The notes under the pieces: generated by a model
What the model was told of the DNA's origin: nothing
Seen by the model: the letters and a program-made list of their open reading frames with translations, nothing else
Database searches by the model: none
Program-made: the position numbers and the translations under genes
NCBI GenBank assembly: GCA_900457075.1
Contig: UGYN01000002.1
Span: 3,658,001 to 3,722,000 of the forward strand
DNA from: Serratia quinivorans
GTDB lineage: Bacteria > Pseudomonadota > Gammaproteobacteria > Enterobacterales > Enterobacteriaceae
Direction of reading: 5' to 3'
DNA length: 64,000 bases
Shown here: positions 28,182-37,167 of the stretch, piece by piece
How the letters are laid out: each line of letters opens with the position of its first letter
Numbering within the stretch: the first letter of the stretch is position 1

Positions 28182-29361
28182 TCAGGGTTTTAACCGGGCG
28201 AGCCCCGCGATGGCCTGTTCAAGATATTGGCGAGGACAGCCGAGGTTGATGCGAATAAACCCCTTTCCCTGCTCGCCAAAGCTGATGCCCATCGAGGCGG
28301 CAATTTTCGACTGGTGGATCAACGCCTGCTGTAGGGCGTGATCATCCAGGCCTAAGGCGCGACAATCCAGCCAGGCAAGGTAGGTTCCCTCGGCTGGGGT
28401 CATTTTACACCAGGGTGCGGCACAGGCTAATGCCTGCTCAAACCAACGCCGGTTGTCGGCCAGATAACCTTGTAAATCATCAAGCCAGGCTTCCCCCTGT
28501 TGATAAGCTGCCGTTGCGGCAGTCATCGACAGCGCATTAAAGACATCCAACCCATGGGCATTAAGGCGTTCGATAAACGCATTGCGGGTGCGAACATTGG
28601 GGATCAGGAAATTTGAGATCCTCAGCGACGACAAGCCAAAGCTCTTGCTGGCTGAGGTCGCCGAAATCATCTGGTCGTGCCAGGCTTCATCCAGATGCAG
28701 CACCGAGGTAAAGGTTTCGCCGGGCAGCGTCAGGTCGGCCCAGATTTCATCGGAAATCACCGTCACGCCATGACGACTGCATAGCGTCATCAATTGTGTC
28801 AGTTCGCTGCGGGTCCAGCATCGCCCGGTGGGGTTATGCGGATTACACAACAGCAGTAACGGCGGTTTCCGCTGTTCAAAACAGGCTTCCAGATGCTCGA
28901 AATCAAATTGATAACCCTGCGCGCTTTCCTTCAGCGGATTTTCGAGGACTTCTCGGCCGTTCATGGTGATGATCTTGGCGAAAGACCCATAGTATGGTCC
29001 CTGGATCACTACCGGATCGCCAGGCTGGCTGAGCAACTGGATCAGGAGCGCCAATCCGGGCACCACCCCCTCAACGGAGGTGAACCATTCCGCGCTGCAA
29101 AGGCAGATTGTGCCGTCTTGAGAACCAATTGATCGCCGCCTGGTAATATGCGTCATCGCGCTCACTGTAGCCAAATACGCCGTGATCAACCCGCTGATGC
29201 AGTGCCTGCCGGACTTCCGCCGGGCACTGGAAGTCAAAATCAGAGACCCACATCGGCAAAAGGTCGGTTTCATCGAGTTGCAGATAGCGGTCGATAAAGT
29301 CCCATTTCACCGAGCCGGTGTTGTGGCGGTTAACTATCTGGTTAAAATCGGTCTGTTTCAC
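28182..29361 (-). pseudogene. PatB/MalY-type PLP C-S lyase (cystathionine beta-lyase-like), single-base frameshift
   Basis: This fold-type I PLP enzyme of about 392 residues is similar in layout to B. subtilis PatB and E. coli MalY. The start is a GTG at 29361 with AAGGA upstream, giving VKQTDFNQIVNRHNTGSVKWD. The PLP lysine is in SATSASKSFGLSSLRISN. The frame breaks near 29085-29090. Removing one base (CAGCGCGG to CAGGCGG) joins HNLPLQ to AEWFTSVEGVVPGLALL. It begins two bases after the antiporter stop (TGACGTG), so it is co-transcribed with it. A role in beta-elimination of cystathionine or S-substituted cysteines is inferred. Unlike the other shifts, this one is not in a clear homopolymer. 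Confidence 0.8.
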
Positions 29362-29362
29362 G

Positions 29363-30802
29363 TCAGGCTTCCTTACGCTGTAAATCGTTTTCTGGCTGTA
29401 TTCTGGCAATCCCAAATCCGGTAAACCCATAAATCAGGGCGAAGACCACGGCGGCGTAGCATTGGATGGCCCACGGCAGGAGATCCAGCGTGCTGACACC
29501 CAGGGTGGTTGCCATATAAATACCTGCGGCGGTCCACGGAATTAAAGGTTCGATGACGGTGCCGGCATCTTCTACGGTCCGCGACAGGTTTTTATTGTCT
29601 AACCCCATGCGACGGTAAGCGCCTTTGAACAGCTCGGCCGGAATGAGCAGCGCCAGCTTGCCGTCGCTGGTGGCACCGGTCACCAGAATGGTGGTCGCGA
29701 CCGTCGCGGCGATCAATTGGCCGGTGGTATGAACCACTTTCAGCAAGCGATTGATGATAACGGTCAGCGCGCCGGTCAGCGTTAAGGCACCGGCAAAGGA
29801 AAACGCACAGAACACCAGCAGAATGGTGCTCATCATCGAGGACATGCCGCCGCGGTTGAGCAGGCGCGGAACATCTAGGGCGATGCCGGTAATGCTGTGT
29901 CCCTGAGCCGTAAACATTGAAAGATTAAAGCCGTCCATCAATGCATTTAAGCCTTGCTGCAGGTTAAACCCCTGGAGCAGTACCCCAATGAATATGGCCA
30001 GGGTACAGGCCGCCAGCATGACGGGGATCACCGGCCGTTTGGTCACGGCACCCCACAGCACCAACACCGGCGGCAGGATCAGCAGCAGGTTAAAGTGATA
30101 CAAACCCTCCAGCGCGGTCACGATCTCGGTGACTTTTTCCGGCGTGGCTACGCTGCCGACGGCGCTGGTGTGCCCGGCAATCAGATACACCACCGCGGCT
30201 AAAACAAAGCTCGGTATTGTGGTGTACATCAGGTGCTGGATATGGCTGTAGAGATCGGTATCCGCGACGATGGCCGCGAAATTGGTGGAGTCGGACAGCG
30301 GGGAGATCTTATCGCCAAAGTAGGCGCCGGAAACCACGGCACCGGCGGCGGCGGCCAGGGGAACATCCAGTCCGGCGGCAACGCCCATTAATGCCACGCC
30401 CACGGTGCCTGCCGCGCCCCAGGAGGTGCCGGTACAAACGGAGATCACGCTGGTAATAAAGAATGCGGCGATCAGGATATATTGCGGGCTAATCAGTTTT
30501 AAGCCCCAGTACACCATGTAAGGAATGGTGCCGCTGAACATCCAGGTGCCGATCAACCCGCCGACGCAGATCAGTATCATGATCACTGGCATGGCCTTGG
30601 CCAGTTTGGCGACGATGGACTCGATAATGTCGTTCCAGCGGTAACCTTGCCACCAGGCCAGTGCGGCGGCAATGGTGGCCGAAACCAGCAGCAACGGCTC
30701 GATCCGCAGCCCAAGCTGGCCGTAGCCGACGATGAGCAGCAATAGCATCGCCACAATGGGCAGCATCGCCAGTCCCAGGTTGAGTTTCTTTTTGTTATTC
30801 AT
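29363..30802 (-). CDS. NhaC-family Na+/H+ antiporter or related organic-acid exchanger
   Basis: This 479-residue membrane protein has 11-13 predicted spans. NhaC motifs are seen: CTGTSWGAAGTVGVALMG and FGDKISPLSDSTNFAA near residue 190. The ATG at 30802 has GGAG 6 bases upstream. The family includes sodium exchangers (NhaC) and malate/lactate exchangers (MleN). Pairing with a C-S lyase under a LacI regulator suggests it imports or exports a sulfur amino acid, but that is an inference from context only. Confidence 0.83.
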   Translation of the reverse strand: MNNKKKLNLGLAMLPIVAMLLLLIVGYGQLGLRIEPLLLVSATIAAALAWWQGYRWNDIIESIVAKLAKAMPVIMILICVGGLIGTWMFSGTIPYMVYWGLKLISPQYILIAAFFITSVISVCTGTSWGAAGTVGVALMGVAAGLDVPLAAAAGAVVSGAYFGDKISPLSDSTNFAAIVADTDLYSHIQHLMYTTIPSFVLAAVVYLIAGHTSAVGSVATPEKVTEIVTALEGLYHFNLLLILPPVLVLWGAVTKRPVIPVMLAACTLAIFIGVLLQGFNLQQGLNALMDGFNLSMFTAQGHSITGIALDVPRLLNRGGMSSMMSTILLVFCAFSFAGALTLTGALTVIINRLLKVVHTTGQLIAATVATTILVTGATSDGKLALLIPAELFKGAYRRMGLDNKNLSRTVEDAGTVIEPLIPWTAAGIYMATTLGVSTLDLLPWAIQCYAAVVFALIYGFTGFGIARIQPENDLQRKEA

Positions 30803-30885
30803 TAACAACTCCGGTTAAGGATGAGGGTGTGACGCCAGCCTAATGAATTCGTTTTGATTGGGATGTGAGCCTGGGCAACTGTCCA

Positions 30886-30899
30886 TGTAATCGGTTTCA
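30886..30899. promoter_or_regulatory. LacI/GalR-type operator before the nhaC-patB genes
   Basis: TGTAATCGGTTTCA is a near-palindrome with a central CG, the usual LacI/GalR operator form. It lies 84 bases upstream of the antiporter start and just past the end of the LacI-family gene, so this regulator probably controls the downstream pair. Confidence 0.7.
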
Positions 30900-30925
30900 T
30901 GAGTAGGCGTTGTGTGCGTTGCCTC

Positions 30926-31963
30926 TCATTTTTCAGGCTTGTTTTCTTGATTTGAGGTGTTTTTCTCGAGGGGGATGACCGAATCTCGCAGGATCAATTC
31001 AGCGGAAAACATATTATTCTGCGGTGCCACAGTGGCAGCAGAGTTCAACTGCAGCGCCAAATTAGCCGCACGTCGCGCCATTTTCTCAATCGGATAATGC
31101 ATGGTGGTCAATGACGGGTGAAGATATTTTGCCAGGGTCACGTCATCAAAGCCGACAATCGAGATAGCCTCCGGCAGTTTTATCTGCCGCTGGCGAAAGG
31201 TTCGCATCATACCGGCGGCCATCACGTCATTGAACGTCAGTGCGGCGGTAAAAGGGTGATCGTTTGCCAGGATCCTTTCTGCCGCTAATTCGCCCCCTTG
31301 CTCATTGAAGGGAACGCTGATGATCCAGCTACCCGGCACCGAGATCCCGGCATCATTCATGGCACTGCGATAGCCTTCCAGACGCTGTTTTCTGTCATCG
31401 ATGGGTAAGTCCGTCGTGATACAGGCGATATTGCGGTGCCCGTGCCGAATCAGCATCTGGGTGGCGGCCTGAGAGGCGCTGACGTTGTCCAGCCAGATGC
31501 AGCGGTTGGCGATGGCAGGCAAATAGCGATTGATCACCACCATCGCCGGGGTGTGGGCGGCATAGCGTAAAACGTCGGCATCGCTCATCCGGGTCACGTG
31601 GGCGACGATGGCTTCGCAGCCCTGATTGATCAGAAAATCGAGGCCGTTCTTCTCCAGTTCGGCCTGATGGCCGCCGCTGCAGACCATTAATTTTACGCCG
31701 TCTTTGCGCGTGACATCTTCGACTCCCCGTGCCAGACGCGAGAAAAAAGGGTCGTCGAGATTACCGGTCAACAGCCCCAGCATATTGCCGCTTCTTTTCG
31801 CCAGGGCCAGCGCGGCAGCATTGCGATGATAGTTAAACTCGCGCATGGCTTTTTCAACCCGTTCGCGGGTGACCGGCTCCACATAGGCGGTGCTGTTGAT
31901 CACCCGGCTGACGGTGGCCGTCGACACGCCTGCCCGTCGGGCAACATCTTTCATTGTGGCCAT
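30926..31963 (-). CDS. LacI/GalR-family transcriptional regulator
   Basis: This 345-residue regulator has an N-terminal helix-turn-helix: MATMKDVARRAGVSTATVSRVIN, residues 1-23, followed by a hinge (AAALALAKRSGNMLGLL). The rest is a periplasmic-binding-protein-like effector domain. It sits on the same strand 124 bases upstream of the antiporter gene with a matching operator between them. The effector is unknown; a sulfur amino acid or its derivative would fit the neighbours. Confidence 0.88.
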   Translation of the reverse strand: MATMKDVARRAGVSTATVSRVINSTAYVEPVTRERVEKAMREFNYHRNAAALALAKRSGNMLGLLTGNLDDPFFSRLARGVEDVTRKDGVKLMVCSGGHQAELEKNGLDFLINQGCEAIVAHVTRMSDADVLRYAAHTPAMVVINRYLPAIANRCIWLDNVSASQAATQMLIRHGHRNIACITTDLPIDDRKQRLEGYRSAMNDAGISVPGSWIISVPFNEQGGELAAERILANDHPFTAALTFNDVMAAGMMRTFRQRQIKLPEAISIVGFDDVTLAKYLHPSLTTMHYPIEKMARRAANLALQLNSAATVAPQNNMFSAELILRDSVIPLEKNTSNQENKPEK

Positions 31964-32114
31964 ATCATTTCCTGCTTCAGGCTTGGGTGGCCCCTTTCTG
32001 TTGAAGGGAAAAAATTGAGCTGGGTCTGATGCTAACAGCGCTGCTATTATTCATCCATATTCGGATCTTGCGCCGACGAGTGTCGTTGCGTAAAGGCTGC
32101 CAGGGAGTTAAACG

Positions 32115-35100
32115 ATGAAACCATACCGTTCAGGGGCATTTGCATCAGGCAAGAAGCTTTGTCAGGGGATCGCATTGGCGGGAGGCCTGCTGCTGCTGGC
32201 CGCCTGTGATGACGGCGGAAAAAAACCAACCGCAGCGCAGGCTGATGCCCAGGCCAGCAGTGTCACGCAGGCCAAACGGCCGGATGCCGCCGCGTTGGCG
32301 GCATTGGCGAAACGCGACGCCGGTAAGCCGCTGACGCTGCTTGATGCTTCCGAACTGCAACTCGACGGCGCCAGTGCCATGGTGCTGACGTTTTCTTTGC
32401 CGCTGGATCCGAGTCAGGATTTCGCCGCGCGAGCGCATCTGGTCGACAGCGTTAGCGGTAAAATCGACGGTGCCTGGGAGCTGTCAGATAACCTGATGGA
32501 ACTGCGGCTGCGTCATCTGCAGCCCAACCGCAAGCTGGTGCTGACCCTCGAGAGCGGTCTGAAAGCGGTCAACGGTGCCGAACTGGGCAAACAGCAAGAA
32601 CAGACTATTACCACCCGCGACATCAAACCGAGCGTCGGCTTTGCCGGCAAAGGCTCTCTGTTGCCGACCAAGCTGGCGCAGGGGCTGCCGGTGATGGCAT
32701 TAAACGTCGATAACGTTGACGTTAACTTCTTCCGGGTGAAGGCCGATGCCTTACCTGCGTTCCTGGCAAACTGGGAATATCGCAATTCGCTCTCCAGTTG
32801 GGAGTCGGAAGAACTGCTGAAAATGGCCGATCTGGTCTACAGCGGCCGCTTCGATCTCAACCCGCAGCGCAATACCCGCGAACGCCTGCTATTGCCGTTG
32901 AGTGGCATCGAGGCCTTACAGCAGCCGGGTGTCTACCTGGCGGTGATGCAACAGGCCGGGCATTACGGATATACCAACCCGGCGACCCTGTTCACTCTCA
33001 GTGATATCGGCGTTTCGCTGCACAGTTATCATGACCGTCTGGACGTGTTTACCCAGGCTCTGGATGGCGGCGCGGCATTGGGCGCGGTTGAACTGCGCCT
33101 GCTGGATGAAAAAGGTCAAACGCTGACCCAGGGCACCACCGATAAGCAAGGGCACGCCCAGTTGGTGAAAAGCGCCAAGGCGCGGCTGTTGCTGGCGACC
33201 CAACAGGGCCAGACCAGCATGATCGATCTGTCGACGCCGGCGCTGGATTTGGCTGAGTTCGATATTGCCGGGCCGGAAGGCTACAGCAAGCAATTCTTCG
33301 CCTTCGGCCCGCGTGATCTTTACCGCCCCGGCGAAACGCTGATCGTTAACGGGCTGCTGCGTGACGCCGACGGTAAACCGCTGCCGGCCCAGCCGGTGAA
33401 GGTGGATATCGTCAAACCGGACGATCAGGTGGCGCGCAGTTTTGTCTGGCAGCCGCAGGATGGCTTGTATCAATATCAGTACCCAATCCCTGAAGGCGGG
33501 CCGACCGGCAACTGGTCGCTACGTTTCAATCTGGGCGATAACCAGCCGCGGCTTTACAGCTTCAAGGTCGAGGATTTCCTGCCGGAACGCATGGCGCTAG
33601 ACATTACCGCCGAGAAAACCCCGCTGCGTCCTGACGCACAACTGGTGTTCGACGTCACCGGCCGCTATCTCTATGGTGCCCCGGCCTCGGGTAACCGTCT
33701 GCAGGGGCAGGTGTTCCTGCGGCCGCAGCGTGAGGCGGTCAGCAGCCTGCCGGGCTATGAGTTTGGTTCGGTGACGGAAGAAAGCCTGTCGCGCAATATG
33801 GATGAATTCGACCAGGCGCTGGATAACGCCGGCAAGGCGCAGGTGGCGGTGGACAGCAGTTGGGCAGAGGTAAAATCGCCGTTGAAAGCCATCTTGCAGG
33901 CCAGCCTGCTGGAGTCCGGTGGTCGCCCGGTGACGCGCCGCGCCGAACAGGCAATCTGGCCTGCCGATGCGCTGCCCGGCATTCGGCCTTTGTTCAACAA
34001 ACAACAGATTTATGATTATCGTAGCAACAGCTACCAGGCCCAGCCGGTGGTGGATGAAAACACCCAGGCTGGGTTTGATATTGTCTACGCCAATGCCGCT
34101 GGTGAAAAACTGGCCGTCAGCGGGCTGAAGGCTCGCCTGGTGCGTGAGCGTCGCGACTACTACTGGCAGTGGTCAGAAGGCGAAGGCTGGCAGTCGTTGT
34201 ACGATAAGAAGGATCTGCCACTGGCGGAACAGTCTATCGATATCGCCGCCAACGGCAGCACCAAGGTCAGTTTCCCGGTGGAGTGGGGCGCATATCGTAT
34301 TGAGGTCGTGGATCCGCAGAGCAATCTGATCAGCAGCCTGCGTTTCTGGGCCGGTTACAGCTGGCAGGACAACACTAATGGCAGTGGGGCTGTACGTCCG
34401 GACCAGGTGAAGCTGAAGCTGGACAAACCGGCCTACCAACCGGGCGAGAAAGTGAAGCTGCATATCGAAGCGCCGGCCGCCGGTAAGGGCTACCTGCTGG
34501 TGGAATCCAGCGATGGTCCGCTCTGGTGGCAGGAACTGGATGTGCCGGCCAAGGGCGTTGATGTTGAAGTGCCTATCAATAAGGAGTGGAAACGCCACGA
34601 TCTGTACCTCAGCGCATTGGTGATCCGCCCGGGTGACAAGCAACAGCAGTCGACGCCGAAACGGGCGGTGGGGCTGTTGCATCTGCCGCTGGTGGATGAA
34701 GGACGCAAACTGGCACTGCAGCTGGACGCGCCGCAGCGTATGCGGCCGAACCAAATACTGACGGTGAAGGTGAAGGCCGCCCACAGCAGCGGTAAACCGC
34801 CACAGCAAATCAACGTGCTGCTTTCCGCGGTGGACAGCGGCATCCTCAACATTACCAATTACGCGACGCCGGATCCGTATCAGGCCTTCTTTGGCCGTAA
34901 GCGCTACAGCGCCGATCAGTACGATGTTTATGGTCAACTGATTGAAGGTAAAGGGCGTTTGGCAAACCTGCGCTACGGCGGCGACGGTGATGACGAAGAT
35001 GCGTTGTCGCGCGGCGGTAAAAAGCCGATCACCACGGTTACCATTGTTGCCCAGCAGGCGCAGCCGGTTAAGCTGGATGCCAACGGCGAAGGCGAAATTC

Positions 35101-37106
35101 AGATTGCCATTCCTGACTTCAACGGTGAATTACGACTGATGGCGCAGGCGTGGAGCGATGAAGACTTCGGCAAGGCGGAAGGCAAGACCGTGGTTGCCGC
35201 ACCGGTGGTGGCAGAGCTGGCGACGCCACGCTTCCTGGCCGGGGGCGACAGCACCCAATTGGCGCTGGATGTCAGCAACCTGTCCGGCCAGCCGCAGACA
35301 TTAACCGTGAAACTGGCTTCCAGCGGGTTGGTGGCTCTGCAGGGGGCTGGCGAACAACAAGTCAGCCTGGCCAACGGTGAACGCACCACGCTGCAGATAC
35401 CGGTGCAGGCGCTGGCGGGCTTTGGTCAGGGCGAGGTCGCGCTGACCCTCAGCGGTCTGGTGCTGCCGGGGGAAACGCTCAAGGACTATCAGCACAGTTG
35501 GAAGATTGGCGTAAGGCCGGCTTATCCAGCGCAAACCCGCCAGTTCGCTAGCGTGATCCACGCCGGTGAAAGTTGGAGTCTGCCGGCAGATGCCGCCGCC
35601 GGGCTGGTTCAGGCGACGACCGAAGGGCAACTGCTGTTGACCAGCCGTCCGCCAATCAACCTGGCGCGTTACATCAGCGAACTGTACGCCTATCCCTACG
35701 GCTGCCTGGAGCAGACGACCAGCGGGCTTTATCCGTCGCTGTATACCAACCGCGCGCAGCTCAGTGCGCTCGGGATCAAATCCGGCAGCGATGAAAGCCG
35801 CCGCAACAGTATCGACGTTGGCATCGAGCATCTGCTCAGCATGCAGCGCTATAACGGCGGTTTTGGTCTGTGGAGTCGCGACAGCCAGGAAGAGTTCTGG
35901 CTGACGGCCTACGCTACCGACTTCCTGTTCCGTGCCAGTGAACAGAACTACAGCGTCCCGACCGATGCGCTGACGGCGGCCAATAACCGTCTGCAGCGCT
36001 ATTTACAGGACCGCAGTCAGATTGACGTTGCCTCCACCCAGTATCCGGACCACACCCGTTTTGCGGTGCAGGCTTATGCCGGCTTGGTATTGGCGCGTCA
36101 GCAACAGGCACCGCTCGGGGCATTGCGACAGCTGTTTGAGCGCCGTGCCGATGCTCGTTCGGGCCTGCCGCTGGTGCAACTTGGCGTGGCGCTGAAGCTG
36201 ATGGGCGATATGCCGCGTGCCAATCAGGCTATTGAACAAGGGCTGGCAACGCAGCGCAATGCCAAGGATTACTGGTTGGAAGATTACGGCAGTCCACTGC
36301 GTGATGACGCGATGATCCTGGCGCTGCTGACCGAAAATAACCTGCTGCCGGCCGAGCGTGACCAGCGTTTGCTGACGCTGTCTGAGCGTCTCAACGGCGA
36401 ACGTTATCTGTCTACGCAGGAGAGCAATGCCCTGTTCCTGGCGGCGCGCAATCTGATTGGCAGTGCTGAAACGCCATGGCAGGCACAAACGGCGCAGGGC
36501 AAAACCCTGTCCGGCAGCCAGGCGCTGACGCAAAATTTGTCCGCTGAGCAGTTGGCGAACGGTTTGCAGCTCACCAATACCGGCAGCGGTACGCTGTACA
36601 GCCGGGTCGATTTGGTCGGTTATCCGCAGCAGGCGCCGCAGCCGCAGAGCAACGTGTTGAATATCCGCCGCGAATTCCTGGGGCTGGACGGCAAATCCGT
36701 GGATCTGACCCAACTGAAAAGCGGCCAGCTAATCCTGGTGCACCTGGACGTCTGGGCCGATAATCAGGTGCCGGACGCGCTGGTGGTGGATCTGCTGCCG
36801 GCCGGGCTGGAGCTGGAGAACCAAAATCTGGGGGACAGCAGCGCCAGCTTGGGCGAAAGCGCCAGCAGCGTGACCGAACTGCTGCAGGATATGCAGCAGG
36901 CCGATATCAAACATCAGGAGTTCCGTGACGATCGCTATGTGGCGGCGGTGAATATCGACGGCTACCGTCATACCACGCTGCTGTATCTGGCTCGGGCAGT
37001 GACGCCGGGCACGTATCTGGTTCCGGCACCGCAGGTTGAGTCGATGTATGTGCCTGCCTGGCGTGCGCTGGGCGCGACACCACAGCGGCTTGAAATTGCC
37101 AAATGA
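32115..37106 (+). CDS. yfhM: bacterial alpha-2-macroglobulin lipoprotein YfhM
   Basis: This 1663-residue periplasmic protein is tethered as a lipoprotein (lipobox LLAAC near residue 30). It acts as a protease trap in the manner of host alpha-2-macroglobulin. The thioester motif CLEQ is present (YPYGCLEQTTSGL, Cys1197), and many MG-type beta domains precede it. E. coli YfhM (1653 residues) has the same layout and likewise precedes pbpC. The adjacent glycan synthase supports the idea of a defence/repair pair acting when the outer membrane is breached. Confidence 0.95.
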   Translation: MKPYRSGAFASGKKLCQGIALAGGLLLLAACDDGGKKPTAAQADAQASSVTQAKRPDAAALAALAKRDAGKPLTLLDASELQLDGASAMVLTFSLPLDPSQDFAARAHLVDSVSGKIDGAWELSDNLMELRLRHLQPNRKLVLTLESGLKAVNGAELGKQQEQTITTRDIKPSVGFAGKGSLLPTKLAQGLPVMALNVDNVDVNFFRVKADALPAFLANWEYRNSLSSWESEELLKMADLVYSGRFDLNPQRNTRERLLLPLSGIEALQQPGVYLAVMQQAGHYGYTNPATLFTLSDIGVSLHSYHDRLDVFTQALDGGAALGAVELRLLDEKGQTLTQGTTDKQGHAQLVKSAKARLLLATQQGQTSMIDLSTPALDLAEFDIAGPEGYSKQFFAFGPRDLYRPGETLIVNGLLRDADGKPLPAQPVKVDIVKPDDQVARSFVWQPQDGLYQYQYPIPEGGPTGNWSLRFNLGDNQPRLYSFKVEDFLPERMALDITAEKTPLRPDAQLVFDVTGRYLYGAPASGNRLQGQVFLRPQREAVSSLPGYEFGSVTEESLSRNMDEFDQALDNAGKAQVAVDSSWAEVKSPLKAILQASLLESGGRPVTRRAEQAIWPADALPGIRPLFNKQQIYDYRSNSYQAQPVVDENTQAGFDIVYANAAGEKLAVSGLKARLVRERRDYYWQWSEGEGWQSLYDKKDLPLAEQSIDIAANGSTKVSFPVEWGAYRIEVVDPQSNLISSLRFWAGYSWQDNTNGSGAVRPDQVKLKLDKPAYQPGEKVKLHIEAPAAGKGYLLVESSDGPLWWQELDVPAKGVDVEVPINKEWKRHDLYLSALVIRPGDKQQQSTPKRAVGLLHLPLVDEGRKLALQLDAPQRMRPNQILTVKVKAAHSSGKPPQQINVLLSAVDSGILNITNYATPDPYQAFFGRKRYSADQYDVYGQLIEGKGRLANLRYGGDGDDEDALSRGGKKPITTVTIVAQQAQPVKLDANGEGEIQIAIPDFNGELRLMAQAWSDEDFGKAEGKTVVAAPVVAELATPRFLAGGDSTQLALDVSNLSGQPQTLTVKLASSGLVALQGAGEQQVSLANGERTTLQIPVQALAGFGQGEVALTLSGLVLPGETLKDYQHSWKIGVRPAYPAQTRQFASVIHAGESWSLPADAAAGLVQATTEGQLLLTSRPPINLARYISELYAYPYGCLEQTTSGLYPSLYTNRAQLSALGIKSGSDESRRNSIDVGIEHLLSMQRYNGGFGLWSRDSQEEFWLTAYATDFLFRASEQNYSVPTDALTAANNRLQRYLQDRSQIDVASTQYPDHTRFAVQAYAGLVLARQQQAPLGALRQLFERRADARSGLPLVQLGVALKLMGDMPRANQAIEQGLATQRNAKDYWLEDYGSPLRDDAMILALLTENNLLPAERDQRLLTLSERLNGERYLSTQESNALFLAARNLIGSAETPWQAQTAQGKTLSGSQALTQNLSAEQLANGLQLTNTGSGTLYSRVDLVGYPQQAPQPQSNVLNIRREFLGLDGKSVDLTQLKSGQLILVHLDVWADNQVPDALVVDLLPAGLELENQNLGDSSASLGESASSVTELLQDMQQADIKHQEFRDDRYVAAVNIDGYRHTTLLYLARAVTPGTYLVPAPQVESMYVPAWRALGATPQRLEIAK

Positions 37107-37167
37107 TCCTCTTTGCCCCGCCCCGGTGATTTAGCCGGTGGCGGGGCAAAGGGGTGATACCTTCCTG

